From the NCBI GenBank assembly GCA_019118345.1, contig DWZD01000047.1, forward strand, positions 105,198-169,197: a stretch of 64,000 bases of DNA. The letters run 5' to 3'. The position numbers and the translations under genes are program-made. Under the pieces are notes generated by a model. The model was not told where the DNA came from. It did not search any database and worked only from the letters and a program-made list of their open reading frames with translations. The DNA comes from Candidatus Desulfovibrio intestinavium. GTDB taxonomy: Bacteria > Desulfobacterota > Desulfovibrionia > Desulfovibrionales > Desulfovibrionaceae. Positions 40,356 through 49,800 of the stretch are shown piece after piece; position 1 is the stretch's first letter; each line of letters starts with the position of its first letter.

Positions 40356-42158
40356 TCAGGGGGCGGGCGTGGCCGCCCGTTCGTCCGTTTCGCGGAGATA
40401 GCGGGCCATGAGGCGTGGCGATGGCCGGGAAAAGCTGTCCGGCTCCCCCGTCAGTTCCAGACCGGGAATAATGGCCCGCACCACGGGAATATCCAGATCG
40501 CTGCGGGTCAGATCCACATAGAGCGGCGTCCGGCCCTGCGCGTCGAGCAATTCTTCCAGCAGGCGCAGATTGGCTGCCGGGGAATCCAGCTCCCATTCCG
40601 GCAATTCCTCGAGACAGCGTTGCGGCAGGGCCGCAAGGGCCGGGCCGGTGGGTTCGCCGTAGGGATAGGGCCACGGGGTTTCGGTAAGGGCTGCCAGCGC
40701 GGCCTTGCGCCCGCTGAGGCCCGCGCCGGTGGCGCGTACCACCACGCCGCGCCGGCTCATGACAAAGCATTGATAGACCGGAATGCCGAACTCCGTGGTC
40801 ATATCCTGAAACTGCAGCCGGATGCCGCGCGCGGCATAGTCATCCAACAGGGATTGCAGCAGGGCATCCTGCGAACAGAGCGTAAAGCACTGCCGACGGC
40901 TGAAGGGCGTGGTGGCCTCGGCGTCGCGTTCCAGAATCTCCACCAGCGCAGCCACCTTTGCCTCTTCCACGGTATTGCCCGAGGCCAGCCCCGTGGAACC
41001 GGCGGCCAGAAAGAGGGACGGTTCCTCCAGATTGCAGAACAGAAAGACGGCCTGCGCGGGAACCAGCACTTCCCCGCCTGCCGGATCATGGGCGGGAACC
41101 CAGTGCAGAGGCGTTTCCGGCCCGCAACTGCCCGCAAAGGGCGCATCCAGCGGCAGGCGCTCCGGGGAGAGGGCCGCGCGCCCCTCGGCCAGCAGCGCGG
41201 CATATGAGGCCCGGATGACGGGCAGGGGCTGCTTGCGCTTGCCGACCTCGCCCGGGGCGTTCGCGCTCTCCGGCTGGCGAATGTCCACATAGGCGCTGGC
41301 CCGCTCCACGATCTCCATGCTGTAGGAGGCCCGCGCCTGGGCCAGCGACAGCCCGCGCCCGTAAGCCGTGGCCTCGCCGCGCAGGCTGTGCCGCACGGCC
41401 TGCGCGCCCGTGCCGCCGCTCACCCGCAGATCCAGCCGCCACGTCCGCAAGAGGGCAATGGGTGACAGGGAGGCCTGATGTCGCATTTCCGGCCCGGCAA
41501 GAATGCCCGCCTCCAGCAGGGCGTCCGTGGCGCGCAAAAAGGTGTCCTGAGCCGGGGGACGCTCCCACGCGGGCAGGCCCAGCGCGGCCACCCGTTCCCG
41601 CGCGGCGGCAAGGCAACCGGCCTGCGCGCGCATGACCGCCTGCGCCCCGTCAATGGCCGCCGCGTCATACAGGGGCGGCAGATCCACGTCTTCCGGGCGG
41701 GGCAGGGCATGATGATCGCAGATGTTGCGCCGGAAAAGCTCGTTCCATTGCCGGGCCGCCCCGGCATCCGGGCAGGCCGCCGCGCGCAGGTAGACGAGCG
41801 GCGTGAACGCGGCCAGCCGTTGCGCGGCATCCGGTGGGAAAACGGCGGCTGCGGCGGCCAGTTCCGGCACGAGCAGGGCGCATTCCAGTACGAGCGCGGC
41901 CAGCACGGGCCGCCGGAAGGCGTCGTGAGCCGCGTCGTAGGCGGTGGCCGCCAGCGTCTTCAGGGCGTCCGCGCCCCTGCCTGCCAGCGTGCGCAGGCAG
42001 TGCTGGTGCAAAAAGTCGTCCAGCGGACAGGCTTCCAGCCGTTCGAGGGCCGCCTCCCAGCTCAGGGCCGCCGGAGGTTCACAGGAAAAATAGCCGGTGG
42101 TGGCCTCTGTCCGGCTGTGGGCATAGGTGTAGTCCAGCGCGTCGTCGGGGCTGATCAT
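40356..42158 (-). CDS. Stand-alone YcaO-domain protein
   Basis: Protein of 600 residues. The YcaO ATP-binding signatures are present: GEATAYGRGLSLAQARASYS with MEIVERASAY (~265-300) and GLASGNTVEEAKVAALVEIL with ERDAEA (~390-415). The N-terminal ~190 residues are an Ala- and Leu-rich helical extension outside the core. The C-terminus ends ATPAP, similar to the proline-rich end seen in azoline-forming YcaO enzymes. YcaO proteins use ATP to activate backbone amides (azoline, thioamide or amidine formation); the E. coli member affects ribosomal S12 methylthiolation. No precursor peptide, TfuA or dehydrogenase gene is adjacent. It has its own sigma-70 promoter. Upstream lies the rplM-rpsI operon. 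Function unknown. Confidence 0.88.
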   Translation of the reverse strand: MISPDDALDYTYAHSRTEATTGYFSCEPPAALSWEAALERLEACPLDDFLHQHCLRTLAGRGADALKTLAATAYDAAHDAFRRPVLAALVLECALLVPELAAAAAVFPPDAAQRLAAFTPLVYLRAAACPDAGAARQWNELFRRNICDHHALPRPEDVDLPPLYDAAAIDGAQAVMRAQAGCLAAARERVAALGLPAWERPPAQDTFLRATDALLEAGILAGPEMRHQASLSPIALLRTWRLDLRVSGGTGAQAVRHSLRGEATAYGRGLSLAQARASYSMEIVERASAYVDIRQPESANAPGEVGKRKQPLPVIRASYAALLAEGRAALSPERLPLDAPFAGSCGPETPLHWVPAHDPAGGEVLVPAQAVFLFCNLEEPSLFLAAGSTGLASGNTVEEAKVAALVEILERDAEATTPFSRRQCFTLCSQDALLQSLLDDYAARGIRLQFQDMTTEFGIPVYQCFVMSRRGVVVRATGAGLSGRKAALAALTETPWPYPYGEPTGPALAALPQRCLEELPEWELDSPAANLRLLEELLDAQGRTPLYVDLTRSDLDIPVVRAIIPGLELTGEPDSFSRPSPRLMARYLRETDERAATPAP

Positions 42159-42196
42159 GGTCTCTCGCTCGGCTGAAGGGAAGGGAACAGGGAGGC

Positions 42197-42225
42197 AGTA
42201 TAGACGGCGGCCCGGGGACGGGCAA
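42197..42225 (-). promoter_or_regulatory. Sigma-70 promoter of the YcaO gene
   Basis: Minus-strand TTGCCC (42220-42225) and TATACT (42197-42202) are 17 bases apart, about 39 bases before the ATG at 42158. Confidence 0.75.
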
Positions 42226-42332
42226 GATGAAAGAAGCGACAGGCCGCGCCCGCAGGCCGACGGCGGGCGGGGAAAGATCCTGCCGGTGGGGCACGCGCCA
42301 CATGCCGCCGCCGGCGGCAGGAACGGCGACGC

Positions 42333-42361
42333 AAAAAGGGGCAGACCCGAAGGCCTGCCCC
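42333..42361 (-). terminator. Terminator of the rplM-rpsI operon
   Basis: Minus-strand arms GGGGCAG and CTGCCCC around GCCTTCGGGT, then a run of T. It lies 25 bases past the rpsI stop codon. Confidence 0.9.
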
Positions 42362-42385
42362 TGCATGTCCGTATCCCGAAGGATA

Positions 42386-42778
42386 TTAACGCTTCGAGTA
42401 CTGGTAGCGGGCGCGGGCGGCGCGCAGACCGTACTTTTTACGTTCCTTCTTGCGGGCGTCGCGGGTGAGGAAACCGGCTTTCTTCAGCACCGGGCGCAGG
42501 GCGGGATCCACCACCAGCAGAGCGCGGGAGATGCCGTGACGCACGGCTTCAGCCTGACCGCTGACGCCGCCGCCGGCCACGTTGACGCGCACATCCAGCT
42601 TTTCGGCCAGCTTGGACAGCACGAGGGGCTGACGGATGATCATCTGCAGGGTCTTGCGGGGGAAATACTCCTCGAAGGCGCGGCCGTTGACCGTGATATT
42701 GCCGGAACCGGCATAGATGCGGGTGCGGGCGGTAGCCGTCTTGCGGCGGCCGGTACCGTAATCGAATTTGTCGCTCAT
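42386..42778 (-). CDS. rpsI: 30S ribosomal protein S9
   Basis: Protein of 130 residues beginning [20 protein letters not shown], with the conserved [20 protein letters not shown] block (~68-87) and the basic tail ending RARYQYSKR that reaches the ribosomal P site. AAGGAG lies 8 bases before the ATG at 42778; a GTG three codons earlier overlaps that site and is less likely. It follows rplM by 12 bases, as in most bacteria. Confidence 0.98.
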   Translation of the reverse strand: MSDKFDYGTGRRKTATARTRIYAGSGNITVNGRAFEEYFPRKTLQMIIRQPLVLSKLAEKLDVRVNVAGGGVSGQAEAVRHGISRALLVVDPALRPVLKKAGFLTRDARKKERKKYGLRAARARYQYSKR

Positions 42779-42790
42779 GACGGTCACTCC

Positions 42791-43225
<435 letters not shown>

Positions 43226-43332
43226 GGGGATGAACTCCTCTGCAAAATACAGTAGCCGTAATGCGGCGGAAAATCCTTCATGCGACGTGCCGCCTAACGG
43301 GGGTGACGACAATATCGCTGCAAAGAGAAGGC

Positions 43333-43361
43333 TTCATAGCCTCAGGCGCGCAAAATGTCAA
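43333..43361 (-). promoter_or_regulatory. Sigma-70 promoter of rplM-rpsI
   Basis: Minus-strand TTGACA (43356-43361) and TATGAA (43333-43338) are separated by 17 bases. The start near 43326 leaves a ~100-base leader to rplM. Confidence 0.8.
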
Positions 43362-43503
43362 GCCGTCTCCCGCCACATGTTTTCGGAAACGGCTTTTCGC
43401 GCGTGCGCTTGAGCATTAGCCTATTCTTTCGTATAATGCCAGCACTTTTTTCCGCACATCCCCTGCGTCCGGCCCGGGGATGGCGCGCCACAAGGAGTCT
43501 GTC

Positions 43504-44739
43504 ATGCCATCTATCCGCAAGAGCCTGTTGCAACTCACCTTTTCCGGTGCCTATCTGCTGCGCTGGAACGACAAGCTGCGGCCCGCCGAGCTGATGGAAA
43601 TCGACAAACAGGCCCACAAGATGCTGGTGGCCTGCGCCCTCTGGCACGAAAACAGCCGCGACCTGCCCGACGAGGACAGGCTGGCGCTGGGCCGGGAAAT
43701 CATCGAAGGCGGCCTGTTTGACTACTATTACCGCCTGATCATCACGGACATCAAGCCGCCGGTCTTCTACCGCATCAAGGAAAACCGCGAGCATTACCGC
43801 CAGCTCACCGACCATGTGCTGAAGCGCCTCGAACCCGCGCTCGCCCCGCTGGGGGACTTCTGGCAGCGCATGCGGGACTGGCACGCCAGCGAGGAGGAGA
43901 GCCTTGCCCGGCGCATCCTCACGGCGGCCCACCTCTATGCCTCGCAGTGGGAGTTTCGCCTCATCAAGCCGCTCAACGGCTTTGACGAGGAAATGGAGGA
44001 CATCGATCTGTCCTTCCGCGAACGCCTTGCCGGTTTCGGCGACGTGAAGGGCATGCCGGACATCGTGGCGGGCAGTACGGCCCTGGCCCGCTTTGCCAAC
44101 ATCTGCGGCCAGCTCCGTTTCCAGATCCGCTGGACGCAGGCCCCGCGCATTCCGGCCACCTCAGTGCTCGGGCACATGTTCATCGTGGCCGCCTATGCCT
44201 ATTTCTTCAGCCAGTCCATCGGGGCCTGCCGGGCGCGGGCCATCAACAATTTCTTCTGCGGCCTGCTCCACGATCTGCCGGAGCTGCTCACCCGCGACAT
44301 CATTTCGCCGGTCAAGCAGTCCGTGGAAAGTCTGCCCGGCATCATCCGCGAATATGAGGAACAGGAGCTGGAACGCCGCATCTTCGGCCCCTTGCGCACA
44401 GAGGGGCAGGAAGGGCTGGTGGATTTGCTCTCCTATTATCTGGGCATGGAAACGGGATCCGAATTCGACGAGACCATCCGCGAAAACGGCCATGCCAAAA
44501 AAATAAAGGACTTCGACACCCTGCACGGCAGCTGCAATGCCGACGCCCTCCAGCCCAAGGATGGGCGTCTCATCAAGGAATGCGACAGGCTGGCCGCCTT
44601 CCTCGAGGCGCACAGCTCCATCCGCAATGGCGTCTCCTCCCCGCATTTGCAGGAGGCGCTGGCCCGCCTCAAGGCCGATCTGCTCAACAGCCCGCTGGAC
44701 TGCCTGCATCTCGGCGCGTTGCTGGCGGACTTTGACTGA
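43504..44739 (+). CDS. HD-domain phosphohydrolase (YfbR-like HD_3 type)
   Basis: Protein of 411 residues. The HD signature sits mid-protein: ATSVLGHMFIVAAYAYFF (~218-235), then FFCGLLHDLPELLTRDIISP (~251-270) with the metal-binding His-Asp, matching the HDxPE..D..SPVK pattern of YfbR-like nucleotidase relatives. The flanking regions are long and lineage-specific. No signal peptide or membrane segment; cytoplasmic. Expected activity is metal-dependent phosphomonoester or phosphodiester hydrolysis of a nucleotide; the substrate is unknown. AAGGAG supports the ATG at 43504. The secreted protein gene at 44760 follows by 20 bases. Confidence 0.85.
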   Translation: MPSIRKSLLQLTFSGAYLLRWNDKLRPAELMEIDKQAHKMLVACALWHENSRDLPDEDRLALGREIIEGGLFDYYYRLIITDIKPPVFYRIKENREHYRQLTDHVLKRLEPALAPLGDFWQRMRDWHASEEESLARRILTAAHLYASQWEFRLIKPLNGFDEEMEDIDLSFRERLAGFGDVKGMPDIVAGSTALARFANICGQLRFQIRWTQAPRIPATSVLGHMFIVAAYAYFFSQSIGACRARAINNFFCGLLHDLPELLTRDIISPVKQSVESLPGIIREYEEQELERRIFGPLRTEGQEGLVDLLSYYLGMETGSEFDETIRENGHAKKIKDFDTLHGSCNADALQPKDGRLIKECDRLAAFLEAHSSIRNGVSSPHLQEALARLKADLLNSPLDCLHLGALLADFD

Positions 44740-44759
44740 CCGCTTACGGAAGGCCCGTC

Positions 44760-45515
44760 ATGCCGCACATCCTGCTCTGCTTCCTGCTGCTCCTGTGTCC
44801 GGTGCTGTGCGCCCTGCCGTCCCTGCCGCAGGCCGCCCCGGCGAGCGCCGCGCCCGGACGGGGATTTCTGCTCTATGCCCAGCGCATGGAATTCTACTAT
44901 CAGCGTCCGCAGGCCGCGTTGCTGCCCGATGTCCTCCTGAAGCTCGATGCGGTCGGCATGCTGGCCGACGGGGAAAAGCGTCTGGTCGTGGCCGCCTTTC
45001 TGGCTGAATGCCTGCGCCGGGACGCCGCCGCGCGCCAGGCGCTGGAGCCGCTCATCGCCCCGCCGGACGGGCGGGTGCAGACGCCTGCCGTACGCCGAAC
45101 CCTTGCCTGGGCTGTGCATCTGGCCGGGCTGGATACGGCGGCGGAACAGGTGTCCAGCCTGCTGCCCCGGCGCGCGGATTTGACCCTGCATGACCAGATT
45201 CTTGCCAGCCCCAGCCCGCTGCTGCGCTGGGACATCACCTCGGAAGTCAGCGTCCTGCACATGTATTGGGGGGCCTTCATGGCCGGAGGCGACACGGCCT
45301 ATGTGGATGCCGTCATTGCCGCGGCCTGCCGTTATGCCCGCCTCAAGGCCGGAGGCCGTCAGTACGAGGAAGATTTTGATCTCTGCCGGCAGGCCGCTGC
45401 CAGCCTGTATGAGTTCACGCCCCGCCATCCCCTTGTACGGCGGCAGGTGGAAAGGGCCATTGCCGCCACCAGCAACCCCGCCGAGCAGGAAACCCTGCGC
45501 CTCATGCTGCACTGA
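44760..45515 (+). CDS. Secreted protein of unknown function
   Basis: Protein of 251 residues with a clear signal peptide (MPHILLCFLLLLCPVLCALP, cleaved around QAAPASA before APGRG). The mature part is Ala, Leu and Arg rich and predicted mostly helical, with no recognisable motif; it may be a helical-repeat protein. Codon use matches its neighbours. It starts 20 bases after the HD gene with GGAAGG upstream, so it is probably co-transcribed. I do not recognise the family. Confidence 0.75.
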   Translation: MPHILLCFLLLLCPVLCALPSLPQAAPASAAPGRGFLLYAQRMEFYYQRPQAALLPDVLLKLDAVGMLADGEKRLVVAAFLAECLRRDAAARQALEPLIAPPDGRVQTPAVRRTLAWAVHLAGLDTAAEQVSSLLPRRADLTLHDQILASPSPLLRWDITSEVSVLHMYWGAFMAGGDTAYVDAVIAAACRYARLKAGGRQYEEDFDLCRQAAASLYEFTPRHPLVRRQVERAIAATSNPAEQETLRLMLH

Positions 45516-45604
45516 GCGCCGGCTTGCGCCACGCGGCAGGCGGCGGCCCCCACCCCGGATGGGATCTCCCCCGGCAGCACCGATGCTTCGCTGTCCTGCC
45601 GCCC

Positions 45605-46057
45605 TCAGGGCACAAGACTTTCCTCGTCGTACAGCATGCGGTCGATGAAGGCTTGCTGTTCCAGCGTGGGCGTGGCGGGAAAACAGTTCGTGGCGTCAAA
45701 GAAGATGCCTTCGGCAGAGGTGCCTTCCATAAGGAAGTATTCTCGCAGAAAAAGCGCAAGGGATTTTTTTATCCGACCTTCACAGGTCAGAAAGCTGCTC
45801 AATTCCGCGCCCGGCTGTCCGTCCGCATGCAGATCCGTGCCATGCCGAAAGACTCGCATGGCCGTTCCCCGGTACTGTTCCCTGTTTACGGAAATATCCA
45901 CGACAAGGAAGGGCGGAGCATCGCCGCAGGCCCACATGGGATTGTAAAAATGCGCGATGCCGGGCGAGGAAATGGCCCGTTCGCCCCATGTGATCAGGAG
46001 CAGGACAGCGGCGATCAGCGCAAGCAGCGGCGGCACAAGCCGGAGAAGGGAGGTCAC
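45605..46057 (-). CDS. Membrane-anchored protein of unknown function
   Basis: Protein of 150 residues. One N-terminal hydrophobic segment (VPPLLALIAAVLLLITWG, residues ~8-25) is followed by a ~120-residue, probably periplasmic domain with three Cys. The start is a GTG that overlaps the stop codon of the upstream gene in a GTGA overlap, so translation is coupled. No family recognised. Together with the gene at 46054-46680 it forms a two-gene unit of membrane proteins. Confidence 0.65.
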   Translation of the reverse strand: MTSLLRLVPPLLALIAAVLLLITWGERAISSPGIAHFYNPMWACGDAPPFLVVDISVNREQYRGTAMRVFRHGTDLHADGQPGAELSSFLTCEGRIKKSLALFLREYFLMEGTSAEGIFFDATNCFPATPTLEQQAFIDRMLYDEESLVP

Positions 46058-46680
46058 GGCAGCTTCTCCGAAGCGGCGGCGTCCGGCGCGTCATTCGTGT
46101 CATTCGCGCCATTCGGGTCTTTTGCGTCATTCAGGGCGCTGTCCGTCCCTTCCGCGCGTCCGGTTTCGGCGGGCGGCGTTGCCGTGCACGCGGTCTCCGG
46201 CGCAGGGTAGAGTCGTTGCGCCAGCCGCCGCGTGCCGCGAATGCCCAGCAGTGCGCAGATGACGTTGTAGGGGAAGGACAGCAGCACGATCAACCAGCCG
46301 ATCTCGGCGCCTTCGAGTGCGCCGTCCAGCAGCAGTTTCTCCTGCCAGCTGCTGGGAAAATAGCCCGCCAGCATGTCGTGCAGGTGCCAGAGCATGCCGC
46401 CCAGCGGCGAGGCAAGCAGGGGCGTGGCCAAAACGATCCAGATGGCCAGCGACGGCCGCCGGGCGATGCGCGGGGCAAAGGCGGCAGCCAGCAGAGCGTA
46501 GATCAGGCAGACAAGCGCGATATATTGATTGGGATATATCCAATGGTAGAGGAACATGCGCGGCAGGAAGCCGAAAATGAGTACCCCTTTCGTCAGCAGG
46601 GCCATCGCATGATAGACGAGGGCCGCGAGGCCGAAGGAGCAGCCGAAGAAGGCGAAAAAGGCAAGCAGGCGTTTTTTCAT
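46054..46680 (-). CDS. Multi-pass membrane protein of unknown function
   Basis: Protein of 208 residues beginning MKKRLLAFFAFFGCSFGLAA. It has about four or five membrane helices (~5-27, 30-45, 51-67, 77-100 and 127-145). The last ~50 residues are a hydrophilic, low-complexity tail rich in Asp, Ala and Asn (KDPNGANDTNDAPDAAA). No transporter motif seen. The ATG at 46680 is chosen because the hydrophobic start fits a membrane protein; the frame extends 17 codons upstream without a ribosome site. Confidence 0.7.
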   Translation of the reverse strand: MKKRLLAFFAFFGCSFGLAALVYHAMALLTKGVLIFGFLPRMFLYHWIYPNQYIALVCLIYALLAAAFAPRIARRPSLAIWIVLATPLLASPLGGMLWHLHDMLAGYFPSSWQEKLLLDGALEGAEIGWLIVLLSFPYNVICALLGIRGTRRLAQRLYPAPETACTATPPAETGRAEGTDSALNDAKDPNGANDTNDAPDAAASEKLP

Positions 46681-46904
46681 GGGCGGTTTTCCGATGGCAA
46701 TGGCCTGTCCGGGGGGAGGGTGGACAAACAAGGCCTTCCGCCTGATCAGGCGACAGGCGCTCCTTTATGCGGCGGCTTCAGTGCGGGGGCGCGGCTGTGA
46801 GCGTGGCGATTTCTCCACCTCGTTATCCCCGACAGAGAAAAAAAGCAATGCGAGACGCTTATCCGCTGCGGCACATCAGAACGGACGGTTGCGGACGGCG
46901 GGCA

Positions 46905-46933
46905 CAAAAAAAGGCTCCCGCCGGAGCGGGAGC
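46905..46933 (-). terminator. Terminator of groES-groEL
   Basis: Minus-strand arms GGCTCCCGC and GCGGGAGCC with a short loop, then seven T. It lies about 30 bases past the groEL stop. Confidence 0.92.
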
Positions 46934-46962
46934 CATACAAGGCAGTTGGAGGAAGGGCCGGC

Positions 46963-48609
46963 CTAGTACATGCCGCCCATGCCGCCCATGCCGTCCATGC
47001 CGCCGGGCATGGCAGGGGCGTCCTTCTTGGGTTCGGGCTTTTCGCTGATGGCGCACTCGGTGGTGAGCAGCAGGGAAGCCACGGAAGCGGCGTTCTGCAG
47101 GGCGGTGCGGGTCACCTTCTTCGGGTCGATGACGCCGGCCTTGAGCAGGTCTTCATATTCGCCGGAAGCGGCGTTGAAGCCGAAGCCGTCCTTGCCCTGG
47201 CGCACCTTTTCCACGATGATGGAGCCTTCAAAGCCGGCGTTGTGGGCAATCTGGCGCAGCGGGGCTTCGATGGCGCGGCGGATGATGTTCACGCCGGCCA
47301 GTTCGTCGTCGTCAGCGGGCTTGATGGTGTCAAGCACCTTGGACACGCGGATGAGGGCCGTGCCGCCGCCGGGGACGATGCCTTCTTCCACGGCCGCGCG
47401 GGTGGCGTTGAGGGCGTCTTCCACGCGGTCTTTCTTTTCCTTCATTTCCACTTCGGTGGCAGCGCCCACATGGACGACGGCCACGCCGCCCACCAGCTTG
47501 GCCAGGCGTTCCTGCAACTTTTCGCGGTCATAATCGGAAGTGGCTTCTTCCACCTGGGCGCGGATCTGCTTCACGCGGGCGGTGATTTCTTCCTTCTTGC
47601 CGGCGCCGTCCACGATGGTGGTGTTTTCCTTGTCGATGACCACGCGCTTGGCGGTACCGAGGTCGGTGAGGGCCATGTTTTCCAGCTTGGTGCCGGTATC
47701 GTCGGAAGCCACCTGACCGCCGGTGAGAATGGCGATATCCTGCAGCATGGCCTTGCGGCGATCACCGAAGCCCGGAGCCTTCACGGCCACCACCTGCAGG
47801 GCGCCGCGCAGCTTGTTGACCACGAGGGTGGCAAGGGCTTCGCCTTCCACGTCTTCGGCCAGGATGAGCAGCGGACGGTTGACCTTGGCCACCTGTTCCA
47901 GCACGGGCAGCATGTCCTTCATGCTGGAGATTTTCTTTTCGGAGCAGAGGATGTAGGGGTTATCCAGCTCGCACTGCATCTTTTCGGCGTTGGTCACGAA
48001 GTAGGGGGAGAGGTAGCCGCGGTCGAAGCGCATGCCTTCCACCACGTCCATGGTGGTTTCGAGGCCCTTGGCTTCTTCCACGGTGATCACGCCTTCCTTG
48101 CCCACCTTGGCCATGGCTTCGGCGATGATGTTGCCGATGGTGGCGTCGGAGTTGGCGGAAATGGTGCCGATCTGGGCGATTTCCTTCTGATCGCGGGTGG
48201 GCTTGGCCAGATTGGCCAGTTCGGCGATCAGGGCTTCCACGGCCTTGTCCACGCCGCGCTTGATGGCCATCGGGTTGCGACCGGCGGCCACGAGCTTCAC
48301 GCCTTCATGATAGATGGCCTGGGCCAGGATGGTGGCGGTGGTGGTGCCGTCGCCGGCGGCGTCGGAAGTCTTGGAGGCCACTTCCTTCACCAGCTGGGCG
48401 CCCATGTTCTCGAACTTGTCATCCAGCTCGATTTCCTTGGCCACGGTCACGCCGTCCTTGGTGATGACAGGAGCGCCGTAGGACTTTTCGATGGCCACAT
48501 TACGGCCCTTGGGGCCGAGGGTCACCTTCACCGCGTTGGCGAGCTTGTCCACGCCACGGGCCAGTTTTTCGCGAGCTTTGACATCGAAGAGAACTTCTTT
48601 AGCAGCCAT
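46963..48609 (-). CDS. groEL: Chaperonin GroEL (60 kDa)
   Basis: Protein of 548 residues, the tetradecameric ATP-dependent folding chaperonin. The N-terminus [20 protein letters not shown] is followed by the ATP-site [18 protein letters not shown] and [13 protein letters not shown]. The equatorial [18 protein letters not shown] (~402-419) is intact. The Gly-Met tail [13 protein letters not shown] is typical. It follows groES by 44 bases with GGAG upstream and ends at a strong terminator. Single copy within this window. Confidence 0.98.
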   Translation of the reverse strand: MAAKEVLFDVKAREKLARGVDKLANAVKVTLGPKGRNVAIEKSYGAPVITKDGVTVAKEIELDDKFENMGAQLVKEVASKTSDAAGDGTTTATILAQAIYHEGVKLVAAGRNPMAIKRGVDKAVEALIAELANLAKPTRDQKEIAQIGTISANSDATIGNIIAEAMAKVGKEGVITVEEAKGLETTMDVVEGMRFDRGYLSPYFVTNAEKMQCELDNPYILCSEKKISSMKDMLPVLEQVAKVNRPLLILAEDVEGEALATLVVNKLRGALQVVAVKAPGFGDRRKAMLQDIAILTGGQVASDDTGTKLENMALTDLGTAKRVVIDKENTTIVDGAGKKEEITARVKQIRAQVEEATSDYDREKLQERLAKLVGGVAVVHVGAATEVEMKEKKDRVEDALNATRAAVEEGIVPGGGTALIRVSKVLDTIKPADDDELAGVNIIRRAIEAPLRQIAHNAGFEGSIIVEKVRQGKDGFGFNAASGEYEDLLKAGVIDPKKVTRTALQNAASVASLLLTTECAISEKPEPKKDAPAMPGGMDGMGGMGGMY

Positions 48610-48653
48610 GATATTTTCTCCTTAAGGGATAATGCGATGTAAGTGGGGGAGGA

Positions 48654-48938
48654 CTAGTTGAGGATGGCGAGGATGTCGTCTTCGCGCATCACGAGGTGTT
48701 CCACGCCGTCCAGCTTCACTTCGGTGCCGGCATACTTGTTGAACAGCACGATGTCGCCCGCCTTCACGGACATTTCAATGCGGTTGCCGTTTTCCACCTT
48801 GCCGGGGCCCACAGCGATCACTTCACCCTTGGAGGGCTTTTCCTTGGCGGTATCGGGAATGAAAAGGCCGCCGGCGGTCTTTTCTTCGGATTCAACGCGC
48901 TTGACCAGCACACGGTCGTGAAGGGGTTTCAGGTTCAT
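48654..48938 (-). CDS. groES: Co-chaperonin GroES (10 kDa)
   Basis: Protein of 94 residues, [20 protein letters not shown], with the mobile loop [20 protein letters not shown] (~20-39) that binds GroEL, and [27 protein letters not shown] 5 bases upstream fixes the ATG at 48938. No inverted CIRCE element (the paired TTAGCACTC type) is visible in the 250 bases upstream, so HrcA control is not evident here. Confidence 0.98.
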   Translation of the reverse strand: MNLKPLHDRVLVKRVESEEKTAGGLFIPDTAKEKPSKGEVIAVGPGKVENGNRIEMSVKAGDIVLFNKYAGTEVKLDGVEHLVMREDDILAILN

Positions 48939-49370
48939 GGTATCTCCTCCAAAAGAATTTTTTATCTCGGTGCAGCGTTTGCTGCGGGATTCTTGAGCGG
49001 GAGGCAGGCGTTTCAACCATCTTCCCCGCGTCGGCATAGTAAATAAGGCAGCTTGCCGGATTGAAAAGGGGCAAAAGGGATTTTTTTTGAACTTTTGCGT
49101 TTTTTTCAAAAAAAGACAAATAAATTTAATGTATTGAAAGAAAATTTTTCCTGACATTTTCCCGGCAGGCAGCCCTTTTGCGCCGTTTTGCCCATGATCT
49201 GAATGCCGATCCGGCCACACCGCAAGCGGGCAACCCTTTTGCCCTCAGGGGTCTCAGGCCGGGGCAGGCGTGTGTCCAGAGGGAAATGGCGCAGAAGGCG
49301 TCTTGACGCCCCTGCGGAAAACGGGCATAGGCGGGTGAGCGCGCGTTTTTTGCGCGCGGGAGGAGTTTCC
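48939..49370. other. Divergent promoter region of groESL and mgtE
   Basis: Contains the groES leader, a strongly AT-rich block (~49070-49150) likely holding promoters, and the start of the long mgtE leader. A hairpin with arms GCGCGC (49339-49344) and GCGCGC (49352-49357) around a T-rich loop lies just before the first small reading frame. No gene over 20 codons with a ribosome site was found. Confidence 0.5.
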
Positions 49371-49421
49371 ATGTCGTCAGAAAGTGCCTGTCCGGCCCCT
49401 GCCAGTCTGTTACAGCGTTGA
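49371..49421 (+). CDS. Small leader reading frame 1 upstream of mgtE
   Basis: Encodes MSSESACPAPASLLQR (16 residues) after a strong GGGAGGAG 5 bases before the ATG. It is the first of four Shine-Dalgarno-led small frames in the mgtE leader. Translation is unproven. Confidence 0.35.
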   Translation: MSSESACPAPASLLQR

Positions 49422-49473
49422 CGATGCCTCCGCGCCGCTCCGCCGCGGGGAAGTCGTTGCCCGCGGAGGAGTC

Positions 49474-49593
49474 ATGCGTTTCCTGTTTTCCCATCCTTGC
49501 CTGTTCGCAACCTCTCTGATTGTTCGCCGTCCGCCGTCCTTGCGGCGGCGGCATCTGCTCGTGCCGTCCCTGCAACCGCCCTCGCGCGGTTGA
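49474..49593 (+). CDS. Small leader reading frame 2 upstream of mgtE
   Basis: Encodes 39 residues starting MRFLFSHPCLFATSLIVRRP, with two Pro-Pro pairs and eight Arg. GGAGGAG lies 3 bases before the ATG. Proline and arginine-rich leader peptides are known to sense translation state upstream of magnesium transporters such as mgtA; any such role here is inference. Confidence 0.35.
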   Translation: MRFLFSHPCLFATSLIVRRPPSLRRRHLLVPSLQPPSRG

Positions 49594-49683
49594 CCTTCCT
49601 TTTCGCCCCATTTTCCTGCGTGTCCCTTGAGCGCGGCCCCGTCCGCGCTTCCCTGTTCGCGTCCCTTTTCCGAGGAGAAGATC

Positions 49684-49800
49684 ATGGACTGTCACAGTAT
49701 TTCGTCCCGCCGACATGCTTTTGTTTTCCCTGCAACCCGCGTCACAGGAGTGTTGTCCCATGTTGTTCATCCGTGTTCGTGCGCTCCGCCGGGCATCTGA
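49684..49800 (+). CDS. Small leader reading frame 3 upstream of mgtE
   Basis: Encodes 38 residues starting MDCHSISSRRHAFVFPATRV and ending APPGI, after GAGGAG 6 bases before the ATG. It overlaps frame 4 in a different reading phase. Confidence 0.3.
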   Translation: MDCHSISSRRHAFVFPATRVTGVLSHVVHPCSCAPPGI

